DNA from: Gulosibacter macacae
Lineage (GTDB): Bacteria > Actinomycetota > Actinomycetes > Actinomycetales > Microbacteriaceae
Assembly: GCF_003865375.1 (NCBI RefSeq)
Contig: NZ_RQVS01000011.1
Span: 41,530 to 105,529 of the forward strand
Length of the DNA: 64,000 nt
Direction of reading: 5' to 3'
The notes below the pieces were generated by a model. That model did not search any database, was not told the origin of the DNA, and saw only the letters and a program-made list of their open reading frames with translations. A program made the position numbers and the translations under genes. Shown here piece by piece: positions 1 to 8,951 of this stretch; positions within the stretch are counted from its first letter, which is position 1; every line of letters starts with the position of its first letter.

Positions 1-230
1 AGGCAGCGGCCGCACTGGCCACCGAGGTTGCCGTGCACATCGCCCGTCGCGAGGATGCCGTCGTGCAGGCTTTCGAGCCGCAGATCGACTTCGAGTTCCG
101 CGCTCTTGTCGAAGTAGATGAGCCCTTCACCGATGCGTTCGGGCACCGTGAGGTCGAGTTCGAGCTCACGCATCGTGCCCGGCTTTCGGCTGATCGTGGC
201 GATATTGACGAGATACGGATTCGTGGGCAT
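1..230 (-). CDS. DUF177/YceD-family protein (3'-truncated by window edge)
   Basis: The reverse strand from an ATG at 230 reads MPTNPYLVNIATISRKPGTM and continues through a DLTVPERIGEGLIYFD stretch to GNLGGQCGRC, where the window ends. This is the N-terminal part (about 76 residues) of the DUF177/YceD family, linked to 23S rRNA accumulation and normally encoded just before rpmF. It lies directly downstream of coaD on the same strand, the usual actinobacterial order coaD - DUF177 - rpmF. The Cys pair motif of the family begins at the truncation point. The family call rests on recognising the N-terminus plus synteny. Confidence 0.8.
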   Translation of the reverse strand, partial: MPTNPYLVNIATISRKPGTMRELELDLTVPERIGEGLIYFDKSAELEVDLRLESLHDGILATGDVHGNLGGQCGRC

Positions 231-304
231 GGCGCCGATTCTACGGCGCTCGCCATACGAACGTCCCGTGCCCTCGGCGAACACTGCCGCGGCCGAACGC
301 GGCC

Positions 305-820
305 CTAGGCGTTGATGGTGCCGATGGTCGTATCCATATCGCCCTGCAAGAACTCGCGCACGACCGGCGGCACATAGGGGCTCACATCGCCACCGAGCGA
401 GGCGACCTGGCGCACGAGCGAACTCGATACGTGGGCATGCTCGGGGTTCGGCATCATGAACATCGTCTCGATCTTGCCGAGGTGACGGTTCACGATCGCC
501 ATCGGCGTCTCATAGTCGACATCGGCCGAGCCACGGATGCCCTTGACGATAACGTTCGCGCCCACATCGGTGCAGTAGTCGACGAGCAAGCCCATGCTCC
601 ACGAGCGCACGACGATATTCGCGCGATTGCTCACTGCGTCGGCAATAGCCTGCTCGATGAGCGAAACGCGGCGCGAGATCGGAATCATCGCGTTCTTCGA
701 CGGGTTGTGCACGACCACGACGTGCACCTCGCCGAACACTGCCGCGGTTCGCGTGATCACATCGAGGTGTCCGAGGGTGATCGGATCGAACGACCCGGGG
801 ACGACAGCGACTCTGCTCAT
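305..820 (-). CDS. coaD: Pantetheine-phosphate adenylyltransferase
   Basis: Catalyses ATP + 4'-phosphopantetheine to dephospho-CoA, the penultimate step of CoA synthesis, in the cytosol. The N-terminus [20 protein letters not shown] holds the nucleotidyltransferase GxFDPxTxGH signature, followed by ISRR and a [12 protein letters not shown] segment that binds substrate. [16 protein letters not shown] near the C-terminus is the ATP-binding signature. At 171 residues it matches the family length. The ATG at 820 puts the conserved block where orthologs begin; an in-frame ATG at 829 is a possible alternative. No strong ribosome-binding site is visible for either. The gene lies upstream of the DUF177 gene. 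Confidence 0.95.
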   Translation of the reverse strand: MSRVAVVPGSFDPITLGHLDVITRTAAVFGEVHVVVVHNPSKNAMIPISRRVSLIEQAIADAVSNRANIVVRSWSMGLLVDYCTDVGANVIVKGIRGSADVDYETPMAIVNRHLGKIETMFMMPNPEHAHVSSSLVRQVASLGGDVSPYVPPVVREFLQGDMDTTIGTINA

Positions 821-892
821 GCTGTTCATCGTAGGTGCACGCGGATGCAAGAAGTTATCGAGTTGTTGAAAACCTGGCACATCTTGCCCCAC

Positions 893-2206
893 TTATTGGA
901 AGAGTTGCTCACCAATGAAGCCTCCGGGCGGTGCGGCAGGTGGAATCGCGAAGACCGCTGACCCAACCGGCACCGTCCAGGTGTTGAGCAAGTCGCCGTC
1001 GGCGAGCCGCTGCTGAATCGGCACGAATTGCGTCGCCGGATTCGCCTGATACGAGGCAAAGAGCAGGCCCGAGTCTGACACCTCGGCTCCCATCCCACCG
1101 ACACCCGCAACCGGATGGTCGTAGTTGTAGGTCTGGCGGAAGATGCGCTGGGTGGGGTCGTCGGGCCGCGAGCGCCGCATATGGCTCACCGGATTGATCA
1201 CCGTGAATCCCTGCGGTGTGCGCGCCTCGAAATCGGGCTCGTCGTGCTCGGCCGAGCCGGTGAGCGGGGCGCCGGTGTCGAGTCGGCGGCCAACCGAGGC
1301 TTCGCGCCCGGGCCGATCGACTTCATCCCAGGTCTCGAGATTCATGTGGATGCGTCGCAGCACGAGCGAGGTGCCACCCACGAGCCACTCGGGTACGGCG
1401 CCGCCACGGCCGGTACTCGGATGCGCTGCCCCAGTCCACACGACGCGATCGAACTCTGCGGTGCCGGGTTGCGGGTTGGCGGTGCCATCAATTTGCCCGA
1501 AGAGGTTGCGTTGGGTGGTGCCCTCTTTGAGCGCGCCACGAGCGTTGCGGAAGCCGGTCTGTTGCCAGCGGATCGTCGAGAACGCGCGCACATCTTTGAG
1601 GAGCATGCGTTGGGCGTGCGCGACGCTGAGGGGATCATCGCCGGCGACGAGCATGAGCAGGTCGCCGTCGCTCCAGCGGTCCTCGAGCTGGTCGATCGAA
1701 AAGCTCGGCAGCGGGCCAAGCCACTCTGGCATCGCGGCCGGGTCGGCAAGTTCCACGACCCGTGGCCCGAAGCCGAAGGTGATCGCGAGGTTCGCCGGTA
1801 CCTCGGCCATCTCTGGCTCTTGATCGCCAATCGGCGCCTGCCCCGCCATGAGCCGCAGGGCATCGTCAGTGAGCAAGCGCAGAAGCCGAATGAGTCGGTC
1901 GCGGTCGACCGATTCGGCGAGGTCAACGGCGATGAAGACGCCGTGGGCGCCAGCGGTACCGATGCCGGGCTGGTGGGGCGAAGTGTCGACCACCCGGCTC
2001 GTGCCGAAGGTCGGTTCACCGGCCGCCGCACGTACCGCCGAACCCACACCGATTGCGGCGGCAGCGCCAAGGCCAATGCCCGCGGCGCCCACGAGCACAT
2101 CGCGACGTCGCGGACCGCGCTGGCCCGAGGCCACCACCGGGTGAGCGGTGGTGACCTCGGGTGTTGCAGTGTCAGAGCCCACTCGGGACTCAGTGTTGTT
2201 CGTCAA
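893..2206 (-). CDS. Dyp-type haem peroxidase with Tat signal (EfeB/DyP family)
   Basis: A 437-residue protein with a twin-arginine signal near residue 33 (GPRRRDVLVGAAGIGLG) before a hydrophobic Ala/Gly stretch, so a folded, haem-loaded export is expected. The DyP signature GQIDGTANP (GxxDG) is in the middle, and SHMRRSRPDD and IFRQTYNY match the distal part of the fold. EfeB/DyP enzymes oxidise dyes or porphyrins with H2O2. The start is TTG at 2206, nine bases after the stop of the PCu(A)C gene, with GTAGG upstream; the N-terminus MTNNTESRV fits no better alternative. Position in a copper operon, not beside efeO/efeU, suggests a role tied to copper or periplasm-side redox rather than iron import. 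Confidence 0.88.
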   Translation of the reverse strand: MTNNTESRVGSDTATPEVTTAHPVVASGQRGPRRRDVLVGAAGIGLGAAAAIGVGSAVRAAAGEPTFGTSRVVDTSPHQPGIGTAGAHGVFIAVDLAESVDRDRLIRLLRLLTDDALRLMAGQAPIGDQEPEMAEVPANLAITFGFGPRVVELADPAAMPEWLGPLPSFSIDQLEDRWSDGDLLMLVAGDDPLSVAHAQRMLLKDVRAFSTIRWQQTGFRNARGALKEGTTQRNLFGQIDGTANPQPGTAEFDRVVWTGAAHPSTGRGGAVPEWLVGGTSLVLRRIHMNLETWDEVDRPGREASVGRRLDTGAPLTGSAEHDEPDFEARTPQGFTVINPVSHMRRSRPDDPTQRIFRQTYNYDHPVAGVGGMGAEVSDSGLLFASYQANPATQFVPIQQRLADGDLLNTWTVPVGSAVFAIPPAAPPGGFIGEQLFQ

Positions 2207-2215
2207 CGCGTTTGC

Positions 2216-2854
2216 CTACTCGTGCGCGCTCTCGGTCGGCTCAGCACCGCCGTGGCCCGAGTGCGGGTCGCCGTGACCCGAGCCGCCGTGGAGCGATCCG
2301 TCCGGCGCGTAGGTTTCCATACCGCCGGTGTACTCCTTCGCGACCGCAACGTACTCGAAGGTCGAGCCGTCGCCGAGGGTGAGCGTCACGGTCACTTCGT
2401 CGCCGGGCATGATTGGTGCATCCAGGCCCATGAGCATGATGTGGTCGTGACCCGGCTCAAGTTTGAGCTCGCCACCGGCCGGCAGTACGTAGCCGCCGTC
2501 CTTTTCTTGCATGACGCTTGAGCCGTCCGACTGCACGATCGTCTCGTGGAGCTCAAACATTGAGCCGACCGATGCGGATGCATCGACGATGGTGATTTCG
2601 GCATCGCCAGTATTCGTGATGGTGCCGAAAGCACCGGTCATCTCACCCTCGGTGGCTTTCACCCAGGGGTCGGTGATCGTGAGCTGTTGCACCTGCTCGC
2701 TGGCACCGGTGGCACCGGCACTCGCGGTACCGGGGGTGTCAGCCGGCGCGCCGCTCGCGCAGCCCGCGAGGGCGACGGCGAGCAAGCTCGCGCCGATCAG
2801 CGCCGAGGCGCGACGAATGAGCTTGGTTGAGGTGAAGTTGAATGTGCTGTTCAT
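2216..2854 (-). CDS. PCu(A)C-type copper chaperone lipoprotein
   Basis: A 212-residue lipoprotein: the signal MNSTFNFTSTKLIRRASALI leads to the lipobox LAGC. The copper-binding set is visible as ELHE, then SSVMQ, then HDHIMLMGL, matching the H(M)x10Mx21HxM PCu(A)C (DUF461) pattern. The C-terminus has a His-rich tail (HGGSGHGDPHSGHGG), probably an extra metal ligand region. The family delivers Cu(I) to the CuA/CuB sites of cytochrome oxidase outside the membrane. The ATG at 2854 has AAGAAAG about ten bases upstream. It lies between the CopC-like and Dyp peroxidase genes in one operon. Confidence 0.9.
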   Translation of the reverse strand: MNSTFNFTSTKLIRRASALIGASLLAVALAGCASGAPADTPGTASAGATGASEQVQQLTITDPWVKATEGEMTGAFGTITNTGDAEITIVDASASVGSMFELHETIVQSDGSSVMQEKDGGYVLPAGGELKLEPGHDHIMLMGLDAPIMPGDEVTVTLTLGDGSTFEYVAVAKEYTGGMETYAPDGSLHGGSGHGDPHSGHGGAEPTESAHE

Positions 2855-2915
2855 GTGCGATTGCTTTCTTGCCTGAAGTTGCATGAATTCAGGCCGCGCA
2901 CACCTAGTGATTGAG

Positions 2916-3506
2916 TTACTGCTGGTCCCAGCGCGCGCCCGGCCCGCGGCGCATGCGCACGATGAAGAGCGCCACCGCCGCGACACCGACCGCGAGGCCG
3001 CCGATGCCGAAGAGGATCGTCGTCCAGGGCACCTGCCCCTCGGTCGATGTGCCAGCGTCGTTGGCCGATTCACCAGCAGCACCCTGTCCGTCACCGGCTG
3101 CCTGGCCGTCACCGGCAGCCTGGCCGACACCGAAGTGGATCGACCCGGTAATCGGATGCCCGTCCTCTGACACCACCCGCCAGTTCAGCGTGTAGGCGCC
3201 GGGCTCGAGCGCGGGGAGCGGCTGCGTGACGGTGGCCGGCGACACCGCGAACGGGTCCGGGCAGTCGAGCACCTGCTGATCCGCATCCCGCACGAGCGCG
3301 AGCTCGGTGCCGAGATCGAGCACATTGCCCGAGAACCGCAGCACGGCCTCGGTCGGTGCCGTCTCGAGGCTCGCGCCTTCGACCGGCGTCGAGTCAATGA
3401 GCTGGTCGTGCGCCTGGGCGCTCGGCATGCCCGGCAGTGCCGCGATGGCAATTGCCGCGAGTACGGCCGCGATGAGGATGCGGATGAGGTTGGCGGAGCG
3501 AATCAC
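2916..3506 (-). CDS. CopC/YobA-like copper-binding membrane-anchored protein
   Basis: A 196-residue protein. A signal peptide ends at AQAHD, leaving an N-terminal His as in mature CopC proteins, where that His is a Cu(II) ligand. The CopC Ig-like domain follows and closes with VVSEDGHPITGS. A Gly/Ala/Asp linker with two AAGDGQ units leads to one C-terminal transmembrane helix and the basic tail RMRRGPGARW. The start is GTG at 3506 with AGGAG six bases upstream. Placed between a membrane protein and the PCu(A)C chaperone, it most likely binds copper outside the membrane for delivery or import. Confidence 0.9.
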   Translation of the reverse strand: MIRSANLIRILIAAVLAAIAIAALPGMPSAQAHDQLIDSTPVEGASLETAPTEAVLRFSGNVLDLGTELALVRDADQQVLDCPDPFAVSPATVTQPLPALEPGAYTLNWRVVSEDGHPITGSIHFGVGQAAGDGQAAGDGQGAAGESANDAGTSTEGQVPWTTILFGIGGLAVGVAAVALFIVRMRRGPGARWDQQ

Positions 3507-3551
3507 GCGAACTCCTAGTGCAGGTAGTGCAGAAGTAACAAATCAATAGGT

Positions 3552-3570
3552 CGCAGTGCGGTTCACTGCG
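3552..3570 (-). promoter_or_regulatory. Hairpin between membrane-protein and copC genes
   Basis: The arms cgcagtg and cactgcg form a perfect 7-bp stem around a 5-base loop in the 90-base gap before the copC start. It could be an operator, a partial terminator or an mRNA processing site. It does not resemble the CsoR or Zur boxes I know, so a role in copper control is only a guess. Confidence 0.35.
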
Positions 3571-3596
3571 CTTACGGTAATGCGGCCCTGTTGCCG

Positions 3597-4283
3597 TTAG
3601 GCGAAAGCTGGGGGCGCACGCCCCTGCAGGAGTCCGGCGCAATGCGCCTGAAGTGGACGGACCACCCGCGCAACGACGGGGAGCTTCGGGGCCGCCGGCA
3701 GCTGCATCCCGGCAAGGGCGGTGCGCAGACCTGCGAGGCGCGAGACGCCGCGGCGGCCAGCGGTAACGATGCCGGTGAGGAGCGCTTCGCCGTAGCGAAC
3801 CGCGGCAATCGTGACGACCGCAGCGAGGGCGTGGGCGGCAAACATGGTGCCGTCGAATGACGCCGCCTCGCTCGGTGCGAAACTTGTGAGCGCCGCGCGA
3901 GCGGCGGCGGGGTCGCCATGGTGCGCGTGGCCACCGCCGAGCGCGGCACCGAGTGGCGTGGTCGCGATGGCGAAGAACACGTGGAAGAACGCCTGGCTCG
4001 CGATGATGGCCGCGGCCGTACGGCGGCGGCGCGAACGGTCGGTGCCCGCGCCCGAGGCCACGATTGGCGCGGAGATTGCGGCCGCGATCGCAAAGGCAAC
4101 GGCATAGGCGATGAGCGGCGGAGTGTGCCCGTGGGCCACACCGTGGAGCACACCGGCCGGCACCGTGGTGACGAGGGCAATACCCCACACGCGCCCAAGA
4201 ATGGTGCGGCCGGATGGCCGCTCGGGCACGGCCTTTGCGCGCACTCGACCCCGTGCGGGAGTCGTCAGGGCGCGCGAAGTCAT
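3597..4283 (-). CDS. Polytopic membrane protein of copper operon, function unknown
   Basis: A 228-residue protein. A basic N-terminus precedes about four or five hydrophobic segments (GIALVTTVPAGVLHG; PPLIAYAVAFAIAAAI; AAAIIASQAFFHVFFAIA; GTMFAAHALAAVVTIAAV). Histidines and an HAHHGD loop lie between helices 3 and 4 and could bind metal. The start is ATG at 4283 with GGTAGG upstream. Being first in the operon with CopC and PCu(A)C genes, it may take part in copper import. I recognise no named family. Confidence 0.6.
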   Translation of the reverse strand: MTSRALTTPARGRVRAKAVPERPSGRTILGRVWGIALVTTVPAGVLHGVAHGHTPPLIAYAVAFAIAAAISAPIVASGAGTDRSRRRRTAAAIIASQAFFHVFFAIATTPLGAALGGGHAHHGDPAAARAALTSFAPSEAASFDGTMFAAHALAAVVTIAAVRYGEALLTGIVTAGRRGVSRLAGLRTALAGMQLPAAPKLPVVARVVRPLQAHCAGLLQGRAPPAFA

Positions 4284-4350
4284 ACCTACCAGGGTACGCG
4301 ACTGCGCGATGCCTGGATGCGGCGGGCTGTCGCGCCGCGCTCGCGTGGTG

Positions 4351-6501
4351 CTATCCCATCGCGAGGTGGTCGCGTTCGGCGCGACCGAGCCGCGCCACCG
4401 CATCCCGCAGCGCCGGTGCATCCCGAAGCTCGGGGTCGCGAGCGACGATCTCGACGGCAATATCGCGCGCGGCCTCGATGATTTCGAGGTCTTCAGTCAC
4501 ACGCAGGAGCTTCAACGAGGAGCGGCCGCCCGATTGCGCTGTGCCGAGCACATCGCCCTCGCGCCGGAACTCAAGGTCGCGCTCTGCCAACTCAAACCCG
4601 TCGGTCGTCGCCGCCACCGCATCCACCCGCTCGCGGGCGAGCGACGCTGCCGGTGCCGCCGTGACAAGTAGCGCCAGCCCCGCGTGCTGCCCGCGACCCA
4701 CGCGACCTCGCAGCTGATGCAACTGCGAGATGCCAAAGCGGTCGGCGTCGAGCACGACCATGGTTGAAGCGTTTGGCACATCGACACCGACCTCGATCAC
4801 CGTCGTCGACACGACGACATCGATCTCCCCCGCCGCAAACGCAAGCATCGTCGCATCCTTGTCATCGGCGCTCATTGCACCGTGCAGCGGCTCAATACGA
4901 CGACCAACGAAATCAGGATGCACGCGCAACTGCTCGACGACCTCGACCACATTCGCCAGCGGTCGCGCCGGTGCCTCGTCGGGTGCGGGCTGCGTGCCCT
5001 CTTCCTCACCAGGCGCAATCGCCGGGCAGACGACGAACGCCTGGCGTCCCTTCGCGAGCTCTTCTGAGGTGCGCCGCCACACGCGATCTAGCCACATCGG
5101 ATGCTCATCAACCGGCACCACGAACGACTCGATCCCAGCGCGGCCCGAGGGCAGTTGCCGGATGCTCGACACATCCAGATCGCCGAACACCGTCATCGCG
5201 ACAGTGCGCGGAATCGGCGTCGCGGTGAGCACGAGCATGTGCGGAGTGGTGCGGCCCTTGCGCCGCAATTGCTCGCGCTGCTCGACGCCAAAGCGGTGCT
5301 GCTCGTCGACGATGACGAGGCCCAGGTTGTCGAACTCGACCTTGTCGCCGAGGAGCGCGTGCGTGCCGACGACGAGCTTCGATTCGCCGGTGACGATCGC
5401 GAGCATCGCTTGCTGGCGCTGCGATTTCGTCAGCGAACCGGTGAGGAGCGTCGGTTTCAGTGCCTGCGCGAGTTGTTCGCCGAGGGATGCGGTGATCGAG
5501 CGCAGGTGCTGGGCCGCGAGCACTTCGGTCGGCGCGAGGAGCGCCGATTGCGCGCCGGAGTCGGCTGCCTGCAGCATCGCCCGCACGGCAACGATCGTCT
5601 TGCCCGAACCGACCTCGCCCTGCAACATCCGGTGCATCGGTGAGTGCGCGCCCAGGTCGGCGGCAATCGTGTCGCCGACCGAGCGCTGATCTGCGGTGAG
5701 CGCGAAGGGGAGCTGCGCGTCGAACGCATCGACCATGCCGCCGTTTCGGCGAAGGAGTGGCGTCGCAGGACGCTCCTGGGCGCGTGCGCGCTGCTGCGCG
5801 AGCACCGTCTGCAATTCGAGAGCCTCGGTGAACTTCAGTGCCTCGCGGGCGGGCTCGAGATCGGCCTGACCGTCGGGACGGTGCAATTGCCGAATGGCCG
5901 TGTCGAAATCGAGTTCGTTCCGCGAGCGCCGCACGTACTCCGGCACCGGGTCAGGCAGAGGCGGCACGTCATCGAGCACCGATTCAACGAGTTCGGCGAG
6001 CCGCCAGCTCGCGACCTTCGCCGTCGCGGGATAGATCGGAATCGGTCGCTTCGTCCAATCAAGCGCGGTGAGTTCGGCTTCGATCGGGTCGTCAAACACC
6101 TTGTAATCGGGATGCGTGAGCTGCAGCTTGCCGTTGAAGATCGACACCTGTCCGCTGAACAGGCCCCGTGTACCGGGCTTGAGTTCATCGGCCCGCCACT
6201 TTTGGTTGAACCAGGTGAGCTTGAGTTGCCCGCGGCCGTCGGTGATGACCACCTCGGCGATATTGCCGCGGCGCTGCTGCATGAACCGCGATCCCGAGGA
6301 CACCACCTCGGCGACGAGCGTCACATGCTCGCCGACTTCGAGCCCAGCGATCGCGGTGAGTTCACCCCGGTGCACGTGCCGACGCGGCAGATGGGCGATA
6401 AGGTCGCCGACCGTACGTATGCCGAACGCCTTCTCAAGGGCGGCGGCCTCGGCGGGTTTCGCAACCTTACTCAGTGGCCGATCAAGCGCGGGCTGGTTCA
6501 T
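4351..6501 (-). CDS. recG: ATP-dependent DNA helicase RecG
   Basis: A 716-residue branch-migrating helicase acting on stalled forks and Holliday junctions. The N-terminal OB/wedge region carries FNQKW. Motif I is GEVGSGKT, motif II is DEQHRFG, motif III is TATPIPRT, and QLRGRVGRG is motif VI, in the RecG-specific order. The start ATG at 6501 overlaps the stop of the transglutaminase gene as ATGA, so translation is coupled and recG is the last gene of the MoxR-DUF58-transglutaminase operon. In many actinobacteria recG lies next to rsmD and coaD; here the copper and transglutaminase genes have come in between. Confidence 0.96.
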   Translation of the reverse strand: MNQPALDRPLSKVAKPAEAAALEKAFGIRTVGDLIAHLPRRHVHRGELTAIAGLEVGEHVTLVAEVVSSGSRFMQQRRGNIAEVVITDGRGQLKLTWFNQKWRADELKPGTRGLFSGQVSIFNGKLQLTHPDYKVFDDPIEAELTALDWTKRPIPIYPATAKVASWRLAELVESVLDDVPPLPDPVPEYVRRSRNELDFDTAIRQLHRPDGQADLEPAREALKFTEALELQTVLAQQRARAQERPATPLLRRNGGMVDAFDAQLPFALTADQRSVGDTIAADLGAHSPMHRMLQGEVGSGKTIVAVRAMLQAADSGAQSALLAPTEVLAAQHLRSITASLGEQLAQALKPTLLTGSLTKSQRQQAMLAIVTGESKLVVGTHALLGDKVEFDNLGLVIVDEQHRFGVEQREQLRRKGRTTPHMLVLTATPIPRTVAMTVFGDLDVSSIRQLPSGRAGIESFVVPVDEHPMWLDRVWRRTSEELAKGRQAFVVCPAIAPGEEEGTQPAPDEAPARPLANVVEVVEQLRVHPDFVGRRIEPLHGAMSADDKDATMLAFAAGEIDVVVSTTVIEVGVDVPNASTMVVLDADRFGISQLHQLRGRVGRGQHAGLALLVTAAPAASLARERVDAVAATTDGFELAERDLEFRREGDVLGTAQSGGRSSLKLLRVTEDLEIIEAARDIAVEIVARDPELRDAPALRDAVARLGRAERDHLAMG

Positions 6502-8951
6502 CCCCGTCTCCTGCGGCGACGCTTGCGGGCGAGCACCGAGGGCGGGCGATTGCGCGCTCGGCGCTGCTGCTGCGCGGTGGCGTTGGCGACGATCGCCGCG
6601 GTGACCGTCTCGACATCGGCCCAATCCGGACGCTCCGGCAGCGCCGCATCCGGATCGCCGAAGGCGGCGTGATCACGCTGGGACGCGAGTCGTTCGAGGG
6701 CCGTGAGCGCAGCATCCTCATCGTCGAGTTTGAGCTTTGACGCGAACGAGGCGACCGTCGCGCCGACCGTGCTGCGGGTGAGTGCGAGGCCGTGGTCGAC
6801 CGCCGTCGCTTCGACTTCGCGCCAGGCTGCGGCGGCCGGATGCAGTTCGCGATCGGGGCCCGCGAACGCACCGGCGCCGAGGTCGGCCTGCTCGACACGC
6901 TCTTGGCGAATCTTGCGGAGCCGTCGGCGCAAAAAGCCGGGGGCGGCAAGCGTGAGGCCAATGATTGCGAGCGCGAGTATGGCGATACCAACAGCGATGA
7001 GCACACCGCTCGAGAGACCGCTTGTTCCCTCGCCGAGAGCTGAGCCGTCAGTCTTGTTGGCATCGTCGGTTTCTTCGGTCGGCGTCGGCGATTCCTGGCC
7101 GCCGCCGTCGGTCGGCGTGGGCGTCTCGCCACCGGCGGCATCGGTCTCAGTCGGTGGCACGCTTTCGGTGGCGTTCGGGCCATCGCCCTCGGTGCCAAGC
7201 GGCGGCACCGTCATCTCACCGAGGCCATCGGCCGGAGTCGTCTCGAACGCCACCCAACCGTAGCCCTCGACCCAGAACTCGGCCCAGGCGTGCAGATCAT
7301 CGCTTGAGACCGAGTAGACGGGCTGACCTGCGTCGTTCACGCTCGTGAATGTGCCGGGCGTGAAGCCCACCTGGATGCGCGTGGGAATGTCGAGCAGGCG
7401 CCCCATGACCGCCATGGCGCTCGCGAAATGCACGCAATAGCCCGAGCGCATCTCGAGGAACTTCACGATGACCCCGAGGCTCGTGCCGTCGTAGCCGCCG
7501 GAAACCGGAGCCTGCTCGGAGTAGTCGAAGGCGCCGCCGGTGAACCACTGCTGCAATTGCAGCGCCTGCTGGTAAGGCGAGGCGTTCGGGTCGATGATCT
7601 GGTTCATTGCTGCGCGAATTGCGTCGAGCGCCGGGTCATCGGGCAGGGCAAGGAATTCATCCATGCCACCGACGGGCGGCGTGAGCGTGGCAAGTTCCTC
7701 GGTCGACGGCTCGTTTGGCGATGTTTCGACGTGATAGTTCTGCGCGAACGGCTCAGCCTCGAGTTGGCGGATATCGCCGGTGCGATTGTCCCGGCGGTAC
7801 TCCCCGTTAACGCCTTCGTAGTAGTCGAGAGTGGTGATATGCGGCAGATAGGCCGTCACACCGGGGCTGAGGATGATGTTGACGTGCTGGGTTTGACCGC
7901 CACGAAACTCGTAGCCCTGGCCACTCGGCCCGAGATTTGTTGGCGGACCCAGTTCGGGACTGTCCGGTAGCGGCCCATCGCCGTTGAACGGCGCTGGCGA
8001 CCACTCCGAATCGGCGGTGAGTTCGCTCAGTGAGATGAGCGAGAGGTAGGGCAATTGCCCCTCAACTTGGGAGGTCGCGTATTTGAGCACCTCGGTGGGG
8101 GCGTTGCGACGCAGGTCATCACCAAGGTCGATGATCGGGTTGACGCGGCTCGTTGAGAGCGTCGACACCGGTGCGAATTGCTGCCAGAGCGCGCCCGACG
8201 GTGCCGGGAGGAGGGTGGCGACGAGACCCGCGAGCGCAATCGAGGCGATGCCCGCGAGCGCGGCGCCAGTGAGTCCACCAGCCCCACGACCATCGGCCGT
8301 GTACCCGACCGCCGCGCGTGCCTCATCCTCATTGCGACGTCGCCAGCGGGCGCCGATAAAGAGCACGAGCATCGCGAGCCCAACCACGAGCACCCACTCA
8401 AGCCACGGTGCCGGCGGCTGCCCCACACCGATGGTGATCGCAGGGAAGACCACGGCGGGCAGAAGCGCCGCGCCGGGTGCCCGGAGGCCGAAGGCGAGAA
8501 GGTCGGTGATCACGGCGATGAGCAGTGCCACGATCACCGCGACGAGCGTGACGCCGGGGCTTTCGCGCAACGGCGGCAAATCGCTCGGCACCTGGGCGGC
8601 GAACTCGCCGATGCGGCGGCCGATGACCGGGAAGATATCGAGGATGCTCTCGGGCGCCGCAACGAGCACGGCCGCGATGAATGCGGTGAGGTAGCTCGCA
8701 ATCGCGGCTGCCGCGGTCGAGCCGGTGAGTTGGCGGGCAAGCTGGGCGGCGGCGAGCACCGTCGTCGACGAGATTGCCGCGATGGGCACCCAGGATGTTG
8801 CGGTGACCACCGGCGCCATGAGGAGGGCCGCGGCGGCAACGTAGGCGGCGAGGCCAATCATGAGCGGCCAGGAACCGCGCGCGGCGGCGGCAGCGGCGCG
8901 ATCGCGCAGAAGCGGGCTGCGGTTGGGGCGCAGCATCATGGCGGCGGTCAT
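6498..8951 (-). CDS. TgpA-like transglutaminase membrane protein
   Basis: An 817-residue protein. About six transmembrane segments fill the first 230 residues (DUF3488/TgpA-type), followed by a long extracytoplasmic region. The transglutaminase core shows SGYCVHFASAM (catalytic Cys), DDLHAWAEFW (His) and VAFETTP (acidic position). After a Thr/Pro/Glu-rich linker there is one more helix (SGVLIAVGIAILALAIIGL) and a cytoplasmic basic domain. The ATG at 8951 overlaps the DUF58 stop (ATGA). Such proteins occur with MoxR ATPases and DUF58 proteins and probably act on peptides at the cell surface; the substrate is unknown. Confidence 0.9.
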   Translation of the reverse strand: MTAAMMLRPNRSPLLRDRAAAAAARGSWPLMIGLAAYVAAAALLMAPVVTATSWVPIAAISSTTVLAAAQLARQLTGSTAAAAIASYLTAFIAAVLVAAPESILDIFPVIGRRIGEFAAQVPSDLPPLRESPGVTLVAVIVALLIAVITDLLAFGLRAPGAALLPAVVFPAITIGVGQPPAPWLEWVLVVGLAMLVLFIGARWRRRNEDEARAAVGYTADGRGAGGLTGAALAGIASIALAGLVATLLPAPSGALWQQFAPVSTLSTSRVNPIIDLGDDLRRNAPTEVLKYATSQVEGQLPYLSLISLSELTADSEWSPAPFNGDGPLPDSPELGPPTNLGPSGQGYEFRGGQTQHVNIILSPGVTAYLPHITTLDYYEGVNGEYRRDNRTGDIRQLEAEPFAQNYHVETSPNEPSTEELATLTPPVGGMDEFLALPDDPALDAIRAAMNQIIDPNASPYQQALQLQQWFTGGAFDYSEQAPVSGGYDGTSLGVIVKFLEMRSGYCVHFASAMAVMGRLLDIPTRIQVGFTPGTFTSVNDAGQPVYSVSSDDLHAWAEFWVEGYGWVAFETTPADGLGEMTVPPLGTEGDGPNATESVPPTETDAAGGETPTPTDGGGQESPTPTEETDDANKTDGSALGEGTSGLSSGVLIAVGIAILALAIIGLTLAAPGFLRRRLRKIRQERVEQADLGAGAFAGPDRELHPAAAAWREVEATAVDHGLALTRSTVGATVASFASKLKLDDEDAALTALERLASQRDHAAFGDPDAALPERPDWADVETVTAAIVANATAQQQRRARNRPPSVLARKRRRRRRG

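Noticed and set aside
1115..2521. Long open frame on the plus strand opposite the Dyp peroxidase and chaperone genes
   Set aside because: High-GC shadow: no recognisable protein, and the opposite strand holds genes with clear motifs. The same holds for other long antisense frames such as 13678-15057, 18863-20224, 43402-45054, 47171-49228, 54490-56352 and 62249-63358.
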